Shown piece by piece: positions 19,992 to 30,999 of a DNA stretch of 64,000 nt (position 1 is the stretch's first letter; each line of letters opens with the position of its first letter). Position numbers and translations under genes: made by a program. Source of the DNA: Stutzerimonas kunmingensis (GTDB lineage: Bacteria > Pseudomonadota > Gammaproteobacteria > Pseudomonadales > Pseudomonadaceae); assembly GCF_021432085.1 (NCBI RefSeq), contig NZ_CP090366.1, forward strand, positions 3,658,001-3,722,000, written 5' to 3'. The notes beneath the pieces were generated by a model that was not told where the DNA came from, made no database searches, and was given only the letters and a program-made list of their open reading frames with translations.

Positions 19992-20942
19992 TCAGTCCTG
20001 ACTCGTCATAAGGGGTGAAGCCCGCCAGTAATCACGGGCAGCGGCGATGTCGGCTTCGATCGCCGTCTTGAGCGCCTCCAGCGAGGCGAAACGCTGCTCG
20101 TCGCGCAGCTTGCGATGGAAGGTGACCTGCACCAGACGCCCATACAGGTCGCCCTGATAATCGAGCAGATGCACTTCCAAGTGTGGTTTACCGTCACTCT
20201 CGACCGTGGGTCGCATGCCGATGTTGGCGACACCGGCAAGCGACTTGTCGTCCAGCTCGAGACTGACCAGAAACACGCCACTCAGCGGCGTGTTGCGGCG
20301 TTTGAGCTGCACATTGGCAGTTGGCGCACCGAGCTGGCGGCCCAGTTTCTGCCCGTGCATGACCCGGCCGGTGATACCGAACGGTCTACCGAGCAGTGCT
20401 TCGGCGCAGGCCAGGTCACCCTCCGCCAGCACCTGACGCAGCCGCGTGCTACTGACCCGCTCGCCGTCCACCTCAATGGTGGTGGCGGCCTCGACCGAGA
20501 AGCCTTCGGCCGCGCCGGCCTTGAGCAGGAAGTCGAAATCGCCGGCGCGGTCGCAACCGAAACGGAAATCGTCACCGACTTCCAAATGCCGTACACCCAA
20601 CCCTTCCACCAGCGTGGCGTGGACGAATTCAGCGGCACTCAGCTCTCGCAGGCGGCGATTGAAGGCCAGACACAACACCAGATCGACGCCCTGCTCGCTC
20701 AACAGCTGCAGTTTTTCACGCAAGCGGGTGAGCCGCGCCGGCGCCTTGTCCGGCGAAAAGAACTCACGCGGTTGCGGCTCGAAGATCACTACACAGCTGG
20801 GCAGCCCCAATTCGGCCGCACGCTCGCGCAGCCGCGCCAGGATGGCCTGATGCCCCCGGTGCACGCCGTCGAAATTGCCGATAGTGGCGACGCAGCCCCG
20901 ATGCCGGGGTCGCAGATTGTGAAGGCCTCGAACCAGCTGCAT
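19992..20942 (-). CDS. ribF: bifunctional riboflavin kinase/FAD synthetase
   Basis: A 316-aa protein making FMN and FAD from riboflavin. The N-terminal nucleotidyltransferase domain has the HxGH-like motif [10 protein letters not shown] (residues 22-31) and [13 protein letters not shown]. The C-terminal flavokinase domain (from about 185) has [20 protein letters not shown] and the conserved Thr-Asn core. ATG 20942 ([12 protein letters not shown]) is chosen; the frame to 20981 adds 13 residues without family support. The stop is immediately before the ileS start. Confidence 0.95.
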   Translation of the reverse strand: MQLVRGLHNLRPRHRGCVATIGNFDGVHRGHQAILARLRERAAELGLPSCVVIFEPQPREFFSPDKAPARLTRLREKLQLLSEQGVDLVLCLAFNRRLRELSAAEFVHATLVEGLGVRHLEVGDDFRFGCDRAGDFDFLLKAGAAEGFSVEAATTIEVDGERVSSTRLRQVLAEGDLACAEALLGRPFGITGRVMHGQKLGRQLGAPTANVQLKRRNTPLSGVFLVSLELDDKSLAGVANIGMRPTVESDGKPHLEVHLLDYQGDLYGRLVQVTFHRKLRDEQRFASLEALKTAIEADIAAARDYWRASPLMTSQD

Positions 20943-21026
20943 ACCGCACTTCTTGCTTGAAAAGTGGCCGATTATACGCACGTGCTGCGCATCCCGGACA
21001 GGTTTGCTCCGCCCGTGAATCGTCGA

Positions 21027-22574
21027 TCAATGCCGCAAATGCCGCGGTCGCAGCCCGGTCAGCAACAACCCGGCGGCGAATGCCGCGAGCCCTGCGCAAA
21101 CGAGAATCCCCAACCGCAGCGCTCGCTGCTGCCAGCCCCAGACGAACCACTCCTGCGCCGGCACGTTAAGCCACCAGACCGTCGCCACCATCGCCGCACA
21201 GGCAGCTGCCAGGCGTAACCCGAACAGCCACCAGCCCGGTGCAGGACGGTAGACGCCAACCTTGTACAGCCCCCAGAACAGCAGCACAGCGTTGAGCATC
21301 GACGACAACGAAGTCGCCAGCGCCAGCCCGACATGCTGTAACGGCCAGATCAGGATCAGGTTCATTACCATGTTCGCGACCATGCAAATGACCGCGACGC
21401 GTACCGGCGTCTTCAGATCCTGACGAGCGAAGAAACCCGGCGCCAGCACCTTGATCAGCATGAACGCCAGCACGCCGAGAGAATAGGCCTGCAGCGCCCT
21501 GGCCGATTGCACCACCGCCTCTTCGCTCATGGCGCCGTAATAGAACAGGCTGGCGATCATTGGCTCGGCGAGAATACCCAGCGCCAGCGCAGCGGGAACG
21601 CCTACCAGCAGCACCATGCGCAATGCCCAATCGACCGTTGCGGAGAACGCCTTTGGATCGTCTCCGGCATGCTGGCGCGACAAGCTCGGCAAGATCACCG
21701 TACCAATCGCGATGCCAAACGCCCCCAACGGCAGCTCTGACAGGCGATCGGCGTAATACAACCAGGACACGCTGCCGGTCTGCAGAAAGGAAGCCAGCAC
21801 TGTATCCAGCAACAGATTGATCTGACTGACCGAGACACCGAACAGCGCCGGCACCATCAGCAGCATGATGCGTCGAACGCCCTCGTCACCCCGCTTTACC
21901 TTTGGCCGCGGCAGCAGGCCAAGCTTGGCGACATACGGCAGCTGGAAGGCCAGCTGGGCGAAACCGGCAATGAACACGCCCCAGGCCAGCGCCATGATCG
22001 GCTGATCGAAATACGGGGTCAGGAACACCGCCGACATGATCATGCAGACATTGAGCAGCACAGGCGTGAATCCGGGCACCGCGAAATAGCCGTAGCTGTT
22101 CAGCACCCCCGAGGTGAAAGCCGTCAGCGAGATCAGCATCAGGTAGGGAAAGGTGATGCGCAGCAGCTCGCCAGCCAGCTGCATCTTCCCCGGATCATCA
22201 TGAAAGCCGGGCGCGAAGACCATTACCACATAGGGCGCAAACAGCACGCCCAGCGCAGTCAGCCCGGCAAGGATGAGCCCGAGCATACCGGCGGTGCGAT
22301 CCACCAACTGCTTGACGTCCTGCAGCGTGCGCTTGGTGCGATATTCCGAAAGCACCGGCACGAACGCCTGAGCGAATGCACCCTCGGCAAACAGCCGGCG
22401 CAGAAAGTTGGGAATCTTGAACGCAATGAAGAACGCGTCGGCCGCAGCCCCCGAACCGAAGTAGCTGGCGACGACCATATCGCGTACCATGCCCAACACG
22501 CGTGACAGCAGGGTCATGACACTGACCACGGCGCTGGAGCGCAACAATCCGCCCTTGCCGGTTTTTTCGGACAT
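21027..22574 (-). CDS. murJ: lipid II flippase MurJ
   Basis: A 515-aa polytopic membrane protein of the MOP superfamily, which flips the peptidoglycan precursor lipid II across the inner membrane. The N-terminus LLRSSAVVSVMTLLSRVLGMVRDMVVASYFG is the MurJ/MviN signature, with conserved Arg in RVLGMVRD. Further signatures are RRLFAEGAFAQAFVPVLSEY and YYADRLSELPLGAFGIAIGTVILP. About fourteen membrane segments are expected. It is divergent from rpsT and upstream of ribF on the minus strand. Confidence 0.95.
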   Translation of the reverse strand: MSEKTGKGGLLRSSAVVSVMTLLSRVLGMVRDMVVASYFGSGAAADAFFIAFKIPNFLRRLFAEGAFAQAFVPVLSEYRTKRTLQDVKQLVDRTAGMLGLILAGLTALGVLFAPYVVMVFAPGFHDDPGKMQLAGELLRITFPYLMLISLTAFTSGVLNSYGYFAVPGFTPVLLNVCMIMSAVFLTPYFDQPIMALAWGVFIAGFAQLAFQLPYVAKLGLLPRPKVKRGDEGVRRIMLLMVPALFGVSVSQINLLLDTVLASFLQTGSVSWLYYADRLSELPLGAFGIAIGTVILPSLSRQHAGDDPKAFSATVDWALRMVLLVGVPAALALGILAEPMIASLFYYGAMSEEAVVQSARALQAYSLGVLAFMLIKVLAPGFFARQDLKTPVRVAVICMVANMVMNLILIWPLQHVGLALATSLSSMLNAVLLFWGLYKVGVYRPAPGWWLFGLRLAAACAAMVATVWWLNVPAQEWFVWGWQQRALRLGILVCAGLAAFAAGLLLTGLRPRHLRH

Positions 22575-22717
22575 TTGTCTTCCTAGAATTGCAGCGAGAT
22601 TGATCGACCGAACGCTCAGCGCCGGCCGGATCGATGGCCAGTTACGACACGAAAAGAGGCGGCGAGTTTAGCCGCAGCCCTTCTGTCCGACCAGCTTCTC
22701 AAGCCATTCGACCGGGC

Positions 22718-22746
22718 TTGACAAGCGCCCTTCGCGTCGGCATGAT
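22718..22746 (+). promoter_or_regulatory. sigma70-type promoter for rpsT
   Basis: TTGACA (22718-22723), a 17-base spacer and CATGAT (22741-22746) lie about 50 bases before the rpsT GTG. The -35 is a perfect consensus and the -10 matches four of six. Confidence 0.7.
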
Positions 22747-22796
22747 TCGCGGCCTTATTTGCTTTGCAATCCCCCAAGTTTTCGAGGAGTTCGACG

Positions 22797-23075
22797 GTGG
22801 CCAACAGCCCTTCCGCCAAAAAACGCGCAATTCAGGCTGAGAAGCGTCGCAGCCACAATGCCAGCTTGCGCTCCATGGTTCGTACCTACATCAAGAATGT
22901 GGTCAAGGCCATCGACGCCAAAGACCTGGACAAGGCTCGCACAGCCTACACTGCTGCTGTGCCGGTCATTGACCGCATGGCCGACAAAGGCATCATCCAC
23001 AAGAACAAAGCTGCTCGTCACAAGAGCCGCCTGAACGGCCACATCAAGGCCCTCGGCGAAGCTGCTGCAGCCTAA
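22797..23075 (+). CDS. rpsT: 30S ribosomal protein S20
   Basis: A 92-aa basic protein that binds 16S rRNA early in small-subunit assembly. The start is GTG 22797 ([20 protein letters not shown] after the initiator) with GAGGAG upstream; non-ATG starts are common for rpsT and tie to its autoregulation. The sequence [17 protein letters not shown] at the end is typical S20. Divergent from murJ and followed by a strong terminator. Confidence 0.96.
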   Translation: MANSPSAKKRAIQAEKRRSHNASLRSMVRTYIKNVVKAIDAKDLDKARTAYTAAVPVIDRMADKGIIHKNKAARHKSRLNGHIKALGEAAAA

Positions 23076-23088
23076 CTGCAGGTTCTTG

Positions 23089-23117
23089 AAAAAACCGGCC
23101 TAGCGCCGGTTTTTTTA
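23089..23117 (+). terminator. intrinsic terminator of rpsT
   Basis: AAAAAACCGGC-CTAGC-GCCGG followed by seven T. The A-tract also pairs with the T-tract, so it can act for creA/proB transcription from the other side too. Confidence 0.9.
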
Positions 23118-23162
23118 TTCCCAAATTTTGCCCCACTCGCGAAGGATGGGCCGATGCGCAAG

Positions 23163-23627
23163 TTACGGCGCAACCGGCCAAGGCAGAATCGGAATCGCCG
23201 TCACCGCATTCTGCGGACTACCCTCGATGACGCGATCGCTGTAGACCAGATAAACCAAGGTATTACGCGACTCATCAAAGAAGCGCACCACCTGCATGGT
23301 CTTGAACACCAGCGAGGTGCGCTCCTTGAACACTACATCGCCATCTTTGAGCTTGCCGTTGATGCGAATCGGCCCCACCTGGCGACAGGCGATCGACGCC
23401 TCGGCACGATCCTCCGCGAGCCCCAGCCCGCCCTTGATTCCACCGGTCTTGGCGCGAGACAGATAGCAGGTCACACCATCGACCAAGGGATCGTCGAACG
23501 CCTCCACGACGATCTTGTGATTCGGCCCGAGCCACTTGAAGACCGTATCCACCTCACCGACCTGCTCGGCCAACGCCAGCGAAGGGATGAGCAACCCAAA
23601 AACCAGCGAAAAATTGGCTAAACGCAT
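23163..23627 (-). CDS. creA: CreA family periplasmic protein
   Basis: A 154-aa protein with a signal peptide ([20 protein letters not shown], cut before [14 protein letters not shown]). The signatures [23 protein letters not shown] and [15 protein letters not shown] are diagnostic for CreA, a conserved periplasmic protein of unknown function. Two Cys are present. ATG 23627 is preferred, with GAGG upstream; GTG 23633 is an alternative. The start lies just after the proB stop (23635), so the two genes are coupled. Confidence 0.9.
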   Translation of the reverse strand: MRLANFSLVFGLLIPSLALAEQVGEVDTVFKWLGPNHKIVVEAFDDPLVDGVTCYLSRAKTGGIKGGLGLAEDRAEASIACRQVGPIRINGKLKDGDVVFKERTSLVFKTMQVVRFFDESRNTLVYLVYSDRVIEGSPQNAVTAIPILPWPVAP

Positions 23628-23634
23628 CCTCACC

Positions 23635-24753
23635 TCAGACCAGAATCATGTTGTCGCGATGGATAAGCTCCGGCTCGTCGACATACCCGAGCAGCTTTTC
23701 AATTTCATCTGATGGCCGCCCAAGGATGCGCTGCGCCTCGGCTGCACTGTAGTTCACCAGACCGCGCGCGACCTCCGAACCCTGCGGGCCGACACAGACG
23801 ACCATCTCGCCACGACGAAACGCCCCCTGCACAGCCCTGACCCCAACCGGCAGCAGGCTGCGGTTACCCTGGCGCAGCGCGTGCACAGCACCGTCGTCCA
23901 GCGTCAGCGTGCCACGCGTTTGCAGGTGCCCGGCCAACCATTGCTTGCGCGCCGCATGCCGACTGCACTCCGGCGCCAGCAGCGTCCCCAGGCGATCACC
24001 CGCCTTGAGCCGCGCCAGCACCAGCTCGATGCGCCCACCAACGATCACCGTATGCGCGCCAGAGCGCGCTGCCAGGCGCGCCGCACGAAGCTTGGTCTGC
24101 ATGCCGCCACGCCCCAGCGCCCCTCCCGTGCCGCCAGCCACTGCATCCAACGCAGGATCGTCGGCGCGCGCCTCACTGATGAGATTGGCTTGAGGATTGA
24201 AACGCGGGTCGGCGTCGAACATGCCGTCCCGGTCGGTCAGGATGACCAGCAGATCGGCCTCGACCAGGTTGGCGACCAGTGCAGCAAGCGTGTCGTTGTC
24301 GCCAAAGCGGATTTCGTCAGTGACCACCGTGTCGTTCTCGTTGATGACCGGCACCACACCGAGATCGATGAGCGTACGCAGCGTGCTGCGCGCATTGAGG
24401 TAGCGCTTGCGATCCGAGAGATCGTCGTGAGTGACGAGAATTTGCGCCGTCTGCTGATCGCAGCGAGCGAAGCTGGATTCCCAGGCGCGAATCAAGCCCA
24501 TCTGTCCGACAGCGGCGGCCGCCTGCAACTCATGCACAGCCTTCGGTCGAGAACTCCAACCAAGACGACTCATGCCCGCAGCAACCGCACCCGACGACAC
24601 CAGCACGAGCTCCACACCTGCCTCGCGCAAGGCCACCATCTGATCGACCCAGACCGCCATCGCAGCCTGATCGAGCCCGCGGCCGTCGGCGGTCAGCAGC
24701 GCACTGCCGATCTTGACCACCCAGCGCCGCGCACCGCTCACCTTGTCCCGCAT
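23635..24753 (-). CDS. proB: glutamate 5-kinase
   Basis: A 372-aa enzyme catalysing the first step of proline synthesis, ATP plus glutamate to gamma-glutamyl phosphate. The amino-acid kinase domain (residues 10-260) begins [11 protein letters not shown] and contains [24 protein letters not shown], the substrate-binding core. The C-terminal PUA domain (about 278-355) is present, as usual in gamma-proteobacteria. It follows obgE with a 105-base gap on the same strand. Confidence 0.95.
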   Translation of the reverse strand: MRDKVSGARRWVVKIGSALLTADGRGLDQAAMAVWVDQMVALREAGVELVLVSSGAVAAGMSRLGWSSRPKAVHELQAAAAVGQMGLIRAWESSFARCDQQTAQILVTHDDLSDRKRYLNARSTLRTLIDLGVVPVINENDTVVTDEIRFGDNDTLAALVANLVEADLLVILTDRDGMFDADPRFNPQANLISEARADDPALDAVAGGTGGALGRGGMQTKLRAARLAARSGAHTVIVGGRIELVLARLKAGDRLGTLLAPECSRHAARKQWLAGHLQTRGTLTLDDGAVHALRQGNRSLLPVGVRAVQGAFRRGEMVVCVGPQGSEVARGLVNYSAAEAQRILGRPSDEIEKLLGYVDEPELIHRDNMILV

Positions 24754-24858
24754 CGTTCCCGCCTTCTATACGGCCAAAACACTTTCGGATCGGACTGCGC
24801 ACGAGGCAGCCCACCGACCACTCGCCTGACCAGGCCGCGCAGCGGCCCGGGGTTCGAC

Positions 24859-26103
<1,245 letters not shown>

Positions 26104-26200
26104 TTAGGAAACAAGAAACGTAAGGGTCTTGCAAAAAACCCAGCGAAAACTGAATGAGCACCGAGCAGTTCTTTGCAAGAGCCTCACAGGATACAGAAAC

Positions 26201-26230
26201 AAAAAAGCCCCGTCGCATGACAGGGCTTTT
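26201..26230 (-). terminator. terminator after rpmA
   Basis: On the minus strand AAAAGCCC pairs with GGGCTTTT around a short inner hairpin and is followed by TTTTTTG. It separates rplU-rpmA from obgE. Partial read-through would feed obgE. Confidence 0.8.
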
Positions 26231-26245
26231 CCAGCAACGACGCAG

Positions 26246-26503
26246 TTAGGCTGCGACGACGCTCACGTAGCGACGGCCAAAAGCGCCCTTCACTTCGAAC
26301 TTGATCACGCCTTCCACTTTTGCGAACAGGGTGTGATCCTTGCCCATGCCAACGCCGTAACCGGCATGGAACTGGGTGCCGCGCTGACGCACGATGATGT
26401 TGCCGGCCTTGATGGCCTGGCCGCCGTACATCTTCACGCCAAGGCGTTTGGCTTCTGAGTCGCGACCGTTGCGGGTAGAACCGCCAGCTTTTTTGTGTGC
26501 CAT
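26246..26503 (-). CDS. rpmA: 50S ribosomal protein L27
   Basis: An 85-aa protein starting [22 protein letters not shown], the L27 N-terminus that reaches into the peptidyl-transferase centre. The motif [28 protein letters not shown] is canonical. There is no N-terminal cleavage extension of the Firmicute type. Preceded by AGGAGT. Cotranscribed with rplU, 35 bases downstream of it. Confidence 0.97.
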   Translation of the reverse strand: MAHKKAGGSTRNGRDSEAKRLGVKMYGGQAIKAGNIIVRQRGTQFHAGYGVGMGKDHTLFAKVEGVIKFEVKGAFGRRYVSVVAA

Positions 26504-26538
26504 GAGTTCAATACTCCTATAAGGGGATTCAGGCCCGA

Positions 26539-26850
26539 TTAGCCCTGAATACCGGTGATTTTGACCTCAGTGAACCACTGACGGTGGCCCTGACGCTTCA
26601 TGTGGTGCTTACGACGGCGGAATTTGATGATGGTGACCTTGTCGTGACGGCCTTGGGCGATCACTTCAGCGGTAACCTTGGCACCATCGACCACCGGAGC
26701 GCCGATCTTTACATCATCGCCGTTGCCGATCAGCAGAACGCGGTCAAAAGTGACAGCTTCGCCAGTCGCAACTTCGAGTTTTTCAATCTTGAGGTATTCG
26801 CCTTCGGCGACCTTGTATTGCTTGCCGCCGGTTACGATAACTGCGTACAT
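26539..26850 (-). CDS. rplU: 50S ribosomal protein L21
   Basis: A 103-aa protein beginning [20 protein letters not shown] with the C-terminal signature [23 protein letters not shown]. The ATG at 26850 has GGAG nine bases upstream. The longer open frame to 27075 reads through the promoter region and is rejected. First gene of rplU-rpmA, divergent from ispB, an arrangement conserved across gamma-proteobacteria. Confidence 0.97.
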   Translation of the reverse strand: MYAVIVTGGKQYKVAEGEYLKIEKLEVATGEAVTFDRVLLIGNGDDVKIGAPVVDGAKVTAEVIAQGRHDKVTIIKFRRRKHHMKRQGHRQWFTEVKITGIQG

Positions 26851-26990
26851 CTGTGTATCTCCGTTGATCCTGCTCACCCAGCGCTTTGAAAGAATGATTA
26901 GTGGCTGGCATGGCTGCATGGGGCCGGAAGGTGACGCCCGTGCAATTGCGTAAGGCAGGGAAATGCCCAGGGGGAAGTTCAGGGTCCGCG

Positions 26991-27019
26991 ATTGTACGCA
27001 TGCGATACACCCCGCGCAA
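26991..27019 (-). promoter_or_regulatory. likely rplU-rpmA promoter
   Basis: On the minus strand TTGCGC (27019-27014), a 17-base spacer and TACAAT (26996-26991). The -10 matches five of six. It implies a leader of roughly 130 bases before rplU, with no recognised regulatory RNA. Confidence 0.5.
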
Positions 27020-27037
27020 TAGCCAACTGGAGTTGCC

Positions 27038-27066
27038 TTGACAGTGCCAGACCCGCCCCCTAGCAT
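27038..27066 (+). promoter_or_regulatory. likely ispB promoter
   Basis: TTGACA (27038-27043), a 17-base spacer and TAGCAT (27061-27066), ending 26 bases before the ispB ATG. The -35 is consensus. Confidence 0.65.
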
Positions 27067-27092
27067 GCCGCGCAATCTGCGAGGAGTCCCCG

Positions 27093-28061
27093 ATGCAACC
27101 CCAGCCTTTCTATCAAGTTGTGGCGGACGATTTTGCCGCTGTCGACGGCATCATCCGCAAGCAACTGACTTCGCGCGTTCCTCTGGTGGAAAAGATCGGG
27201 GATTACATCACGTCGGCCGGCGGCAAGCGCCTGCGCCCACTGTTGGTGCTGCTCAGCGGCAGCGCGCTCGGCCATCAGGGCGATCAGCTGCGCCTGTTGG
27301 CCGCCATCATCGAATTCCTGCACACGTCCACACTGCTGCATGACGACGTCGTCGACATGTCCGGCATGCGCCGCGGCCGCTCCACCGCCAACGCTTTGTG
27401 GGGCAACGCCCCCAGCGTACTGGTTGGCGACTTTTTATATGCACGCTCGTTCGAAATGATGGTGGAACTGGACTCCATGCCGGTGATGCGCATCATCTCC
27501 CAGGCAACGCGCGTCATCGCCGAAGGCGAAGTGCTGCAGCTGTCGAAAGTTCGCGACGCCAGCACCACCGAAGAAATCTACATGGAAGTCATCCGCGGCA
27601 AGACCGCCATGCTCTTCGAGGCTTCGACTCACAGCGCGGCCACCCTGGCCGGCGCCAGCGAGGAGCAACGTGAAGCGCTGCGTACTTTCGGAGATCACCT
27701 CGGCATCGCCTTCCAGCTGGTCGACGACCTACTCGATTATCAGGGCGACGCGGAAACTCTCGGCAAGAACGTCGGCGACGACCTTGCCGAAGGCAAGCCT
27801 ACCCTTCCGCTGATCTACACCATGCGCGAAGGAACTGCCGAACAGGCAGCTCTGGTCCGCAAGGCTATCCAGAAAGGCGGCCTGGATGATCTGGAAAGCA
27901 TCCGCGCCGCCGTCGAGGCAGCAGGTGCACTGGACTACACCGCCAGACTTGCGCGCGACTATGCCGAACGCGCCATCGCCTGCCTGGAAGTCATTCCCGC
28001 CAACCAGTACCGCGATGCCCTGGTCGAACTCTGCCGCTTCGCCGTAGCGCGCACACACTGA
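27093..28061 (+). CDS. ispB: octaprenyl-diphosphate synthase-type polyprenyl synthase
   Basis: A 322-aa trans-prenyltransferase that builds the ubiquinone side chain. The first Asp-rich motif is [15 protein letters not shown] (DDVVD at 84-88), the second is [11 protein letters not shown] near 210, and GGKRLRP binds diphosphate. ATG 27093 is preceded by GAGGAG. Pseudomonads make ubiquinone-9, so the real product may be solanesyl rather than octaprenyl diphosphate. Divergent from rplU. Confidence 0.93.
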   Translation: MQPQPFYQVVADDFAAVDGIIRKQLTSRVPLVEKIGDYITSAGGKRLRPLLVLLSGSALGHQGDQLRLLAAIIEFLHTSTLLHDDVVDMSGMRRGRSTANALWGNAPSVLVGDFLYARSFEMMVELDSMPVMRIISQATRVIAEGEVLQLSKVRDASTTEEIYMEVIRGKTAMLFEASTHSAATLAGASEEQREALRTFGDHLGIAFQLVDDLLDYQGDAETLGKNVGDDLAEGKPTLPLIYTMREGTAEQAALVRKAIQKGGLDDLESIRAAVEAAGALDYTARLARDYAERAIACLEVIPANQYRDALVELCRFAVARTH

Positions 28062-28163
28062 CAACACCCTGCGGTATCGACGCTGCGCCGCGTGCGCAGC
28101 TACCCCACGAAGAAGTCATCCTCCCTCCCCGCTCAACGGGTACACATTTGAGCTTGCATATTT

Positions 28164-28182
28164 GCAAATAACAATTATTCTC
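28164..28182. promoter_or_regulatory. Fur-box-like operator upstream of the 75-aa gene
   Basis: GCAAATAACAATTATTCTC matches the 19-base Fur consensus (GATAATGATAATCATTATC) at 13 positions. Read on the other strand it contains AATGAGAATAATT, a common core of Pseudomonas Fur sites. A further ATTCTC-N5-GAGAAT dyad overlaps its right edge (28177-28193). Confidence 0.6.
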
Positions 28183-28209
28183 ATTGCGAGAATCAATTGG
28201 AGGTGCCGC

Positions 28210-28437
28210 ATGACTTACCTGATAGATGCCTGGCTGGATCGACCGCAACCCTACCTGCGCATACTTGATCGCAACACCGGTGCCATATGCGTTTCGCTCG
28301 AGGGGGAGGCGCTGGAGGAGCTGCGCGAGCAGGGCGATCTCGATGTGCAGGAGCTGAGCACGAGCGAACCCTGCGTGCTCAAGGAGCAGGTCCGCAACCT
28401 GTTCCTCTTCAGCTATGCCCGCGCGCTGCGGCCCTGA
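28210..28437 (+). CDS. small conserved protein, PA4570-like, probably iron-regulated (75 aa)
   Basis: ATG 28210 has TGGAGG seven bases upstream. The product starts MTYLIDAWLDRPQPYLRILDRNTG and is acidic and soluble, with no membrane segment. Its place right after ispB matches PA4570 of P. aeruginosa, which I recall as an iron-starvation-induced gene of unknown function. The Fur-like site just upstream supports iron control. The cytochrome gene that follows in P. aeruginosa (PA4571, by memory) is missing; fklB comes next instead. Confidence 0.75.
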   Translation: MTYLIDAWLDRPQPYLRILDRNTGAICVSLEGEALEELREQGDLDVQELSTSEPCVLKEQVRNLFLFSYARALRP

Positions 28438-28554
28438 CCAGTACGCAATACCGAGATCGAGAGCCGCACACGGGCAAGGCGGTCAGGGCTCACCAGCAGC
28501 TTGTCGGTAACCGATTAGCAGCCGACCACAGACGCTACGCCCCAGCAGCCGGAC

Positions 28555-29172
28555 TCAGAGCACGTCCAGCAGTTCGACGTCGAATACCAGCGTGCTGTGC
28601 GGCGGGATACTGCCAACGCCCTGAGCACCATAGGCCAGCTCGCTCGGTACATACAGGCGCCACTTGCTGCCGGCATTCATCAGCTGTAGTGCTTCGGTCC
28701 AGCCGGCGATCACGCCGCCTACCGGGAACTCGGCAGGCTGGCCACGCTGGTAGGAGCTGTCGAACACACTGCCGTCGATCAGCGTGCCGTGGTAATGCGT
28801 GCGTACACTGTCCTCGCGGGACGGTTTGGCGCCCTCACCGGTCGTCAGCACTTCGTATTGCAGACCCGACTCCAGCACCACAACGCCTTCGCGCTTGGCA
28901 TTCTCGACAAGGAAGGCGCGACCTTCGGCGGCGGCGGCTTCAGCCTTCTGCTGCGCTTCACCCTGCATCCGCTCACGGATGACCGCGAAGCTGGCGTTCA
29001 GCGCTTCCGGGCTGACCTGGCTGGCAACACCGGCAAACGCATCACGAATACCGGCGATCACCGCATCGAGACTGACGCCCGGCGGGGGATTGTCACGCAG
29101 CTGGTCGCCCAGCTGGCGGCCGATGCCGTAGCTCACACGGGTTTCGTCAGTGGATAGATTGAGGTCGGTCAT
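28555..29172 (-). CDS. fklB: FKBP-type peptidyl-prolyl isomerase, FklB
   Basis: A 205-aa protein with an N-terminal helical dimerisation region (residues 1-95, TDETRVSYGIGRQLGDQL and MQGEAQQKAEAAAAEG) and a C-terminal FKBP domain (105-205). The FKBP domain has VRTHYHGTLIDGSVFDSSYQRGQP and PSELAYGAQGVGSIPPHSTLVFDVELLDV. This is the FKBP22/FklB layout. No signal peptide is present, so it should act in the cytoplasm. Family and role are sure; client proteins are unknown. Confidence 0.92.
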   Translation of the reverse strand: MTDLNLSTDETRVSYGIGRQLGDQLRDNPPPGVSLDAVIAGIRDAFAGVASQVSPEALNASFAVIRERMQGEAQQKAEAAAAEGRAFLVENAKREGVVVLESGLQYEVLTTGEGAKPSREDSVRTHYHGTLIDGSVFDSSYQRGQPAEFPVGGVIAGWTEALQLMNAGSKWRLYVPSELAYGAQGVGSIPPHSTLVFDVELLDVL

Positions 29173-29268
29173 GCCGGGCTCCGAGAGGAAAAAAGGTCGG
29201 CCAGCCTAGCACAGCTGAAGCGAGCGGACGCAGCCACCCACACCGCATTGCCGCCGGCAGTGCCTCCA

Positions 29269-29409
29269 TTACCTGCCCTGCCGATTGCGCCGACAGCGTT
29301 CGGAGCAATAACGCACCTCATCCCAGCAGCGCGACCACTTCTTTCGCCAGGCAAACGGCAAGTTGCAGGCGGCACAGCACTTGAATGGCAGGTCCGCTTT
29401 CCTTCTCAC
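29269..29409 (-). CDS. DUF2256 zinc-ribbon-like microprotein (46 aa)
   Basis: The GTG at 29409 overlaps the photolyase stop as GTGA, so translation is coupled. The product has [15 protein letters not shown] then [15 protein letters not shown]: Cys pairs in a treble-clef/zinc-ribbon spacing plus the invariant WRKKW and WDEV patches of DUF2256. DUF2256 genes often accompany photolyase/cryptochrome genes. The role is unknown; nucleic-acid or partner binding is plausible. An upstream ATG would give 63 aa but extends into the photolyase frame without family support. Confidence 0.82.
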   Translation of the reverse strand: MRRKADLPFKCCAACNLPFAWRKKWSRCWDEVRYCSERCRRNRQGR

Positions 29410-30941
29410 AGCGCGTCCTCGGCATCCAGCCGCGCCAGCAGCGACTCGCCACGGTCCCACAGCGCCTGCTGCTTGCTGCCTTCCATCCGCGCGAGGTTGC
29501 GATAGACCATGCTCATCCGCGGATTACCCTGCAACTGCTCGCGGTGGCGCATGAGAAAGTGCCAGTACAACGCGTTGAACGGGCAGGCATCGTCTGTCGT
29601 ACTCTCGCGCACCTTGTAAGAGCAATCCTGACAATAGTTGGACATGCGTTTGATGTACTGGCCACTGGCACAGTAGGGCTTGGAGCCCAGGTAGCCGCCG
29701 TCGGCGTGCAGCACCATGCCCAGCACGTTGGGCAGTTCCACCCAGTCGAACGCATCCATATAGACCGCCAGGTACCAATCGCACAGCGCGGGCGGCGCGA
29801 TACCGGCGAGCAGCGCGAAATTACCGGTCACCATCAGCCGCTGGATATGGTGAGCGTAAGCATGCTCCAGCGTCTGCCCGATCACCTGGCGCATGCAGTT
29901 CATGCGCGTCTGCCCGGTCCAGTAGAACCCCGGCAGCGGCCTGGAATTGCCGAGGGCATTGCGTTGCGCATAGTCAGGCATCTGCAACCAATAGATACCG
30001 CGCACATACTCACGCCAGCCAATCAACTGGCGAATGAAGCCCTCGGCAGCGTTCAGCCCGACTCGCCCCTGCCGGTAGGCCGCGTCCACGTCATCACACA
30101 GGCGGCGCAGGTCAAGCAGGCCGACGTTGAGCGCGGCGCCGATGCGCGCATGGAACAGGAACGGTTCGCCGCTGGCCATGGCGTCCTGGTAGTCACCGAA
30201 AGCGGCCAAGCCGAAATCGAGAAAATGCAGCCAGAGCTGTTCGGCCTCGGCGTGGGTGACGGGGTAATCGAAGCCATCCAGACGGCCGTAGTGATGCGCG
30301 AAATGCGCGCTCACCAACGCCTGCACAGCGCGCGTGGTTTCGTCAGCGGCGAAGCGCAAGGTGATCGGGCCGTGCAATCCGCGTGGCAGCGGCTTGCGGT
30401 TGTCCGTATCGAGATTCCATACACCGCCCTCCGGTGTGCCATCCTGATTCAGCAGAAGGCCCGTTTGGCGACGCGTCTCGCGATAGAAGAACTCCATGCG
30501 CAGCTGTCGCTTGCCACTGGCCCAACCGGCGAACCCGGTCCGCGAGCAGAGGAAGCGGCGGTCGGCATGCCAGGTGATCGAAAGTCCACTGCTCTTGAGC
30601 GCCTGTTCGACCCGCCAGTCACCGGCCTCGGTGACGTGGATTTCGTCAGGTCGATACCATGCGGCGAAGCGCGCCAGCTCCCCGGCCAGCGAACCGCTGT
30701 TGGCAGGATCGTCGAGTGTCACGTAATCCACCGTGATTCCGCGTTTGCGCAATGCCTCAGCGAAGTGCCGCATGGCGCTGAACAGAAAGATGATCTTCTG
30801 CGGGTGATGCGGAACGTGTCCGGCTTCTTCAGCGACCTCAGCGAGCAGCACTCGGTCACGCGTCGGATCGAGTCCATCCAGGGCGGAGAGCTCGAAGCTC
30901 AACTGGTCGCCGAGCACCAGGCGCAGTGCGGCGACGCTCAC
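29406..30941 (-). CDS. FeS-cluster bacterial cryptochrome/(6-4) photolyase, PhrB/CryB type
   Basis: A 511-aa flavoprotein of the FeS-BCP (prokaryotic 6-4 photolyase) group. The N-terminal Rossmann antenna domain starts [10 protein letters not shown]; the C-terminal FAD domain contains [22 protein letters not shown] and [17 protein letters not shown]. Four Cys (C349, C437, C440, C453) match, with an offset of one, the 4Fe-4S ligands I recall for A. tumefaciens PhrB (350, 438, 441, 454). Such enzymes repair (6-4) photoproducts with light, and some act as blue-light sensors. Start GTG 30941. It sits between DUF6482 and DUF2256 genes in one minus-strand operon. Confidence 0.9.
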   Translation of the reverse strand: MSVAALRLVLGDQLSFELSALDGLDPTRDRVLLAEVAEEAGHVPHHPQKIIFLFSAMRHFAEALRKRGITVDYVTLDDPANSGSLAGELARFAAWYRPDEIHVTEAGDWRVEQALKSSGLSITWHADRRFLCSRTGFAGWASGKRQLRMEFFYRETRRQTGLLLNQDGTPEGGVWNLDTDNRKPLPRGLHGPITLRFAADETTRAVQALVSAHFAHHYGRLDGFDYPVTHAEAEQLWLHFLDFGLAAFGDYQDAMASGEPFLFHARIGAALNVGLLDLRRLCDDVDAAYRQGRVGLNAAEGFIRQLIGWREYVRGIYWLQMPDYAQRNALGNSRPLPGFYWTGQTRMNCMRQVIGQTLEHAYAHHIQRLMVTGNFALLAGIAPPALCDWYLAVYMDAFDWVELPNVLGMVLHADGGYLGSKPYCASGQYIKRMSNYCQDCSYKVRESTTDDACPFNALYWHFLMRHREQLQGNPRMSMVYRNLARMEGSKQQALWDRGESLLARLDAEDAL

Positions 30942-30999
30942 GACAAGTTCTCTTGATGCTTACCGAACAGGGCGCTACCGACGCGCCTGCCGCCGGCCG

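Noticed and set aside
18260..20011. 583-aa plus-strand open frame
   Set aside because: Antisense to ileS, whose HIGH, KMSKS and zinc motifs are all present.
26851..26990. possible regulatory RNA in the rplU leader
   Set aside because: The leader is about 130 bases, but no known L21-type leader structure could be recognised.
28082..28100. GCTGCGC-CGCGT-GCGCAGC hairpin after ispB
   Set aside because: Good stem but no T-tract and far from any clear transcript end; not called a terminator.
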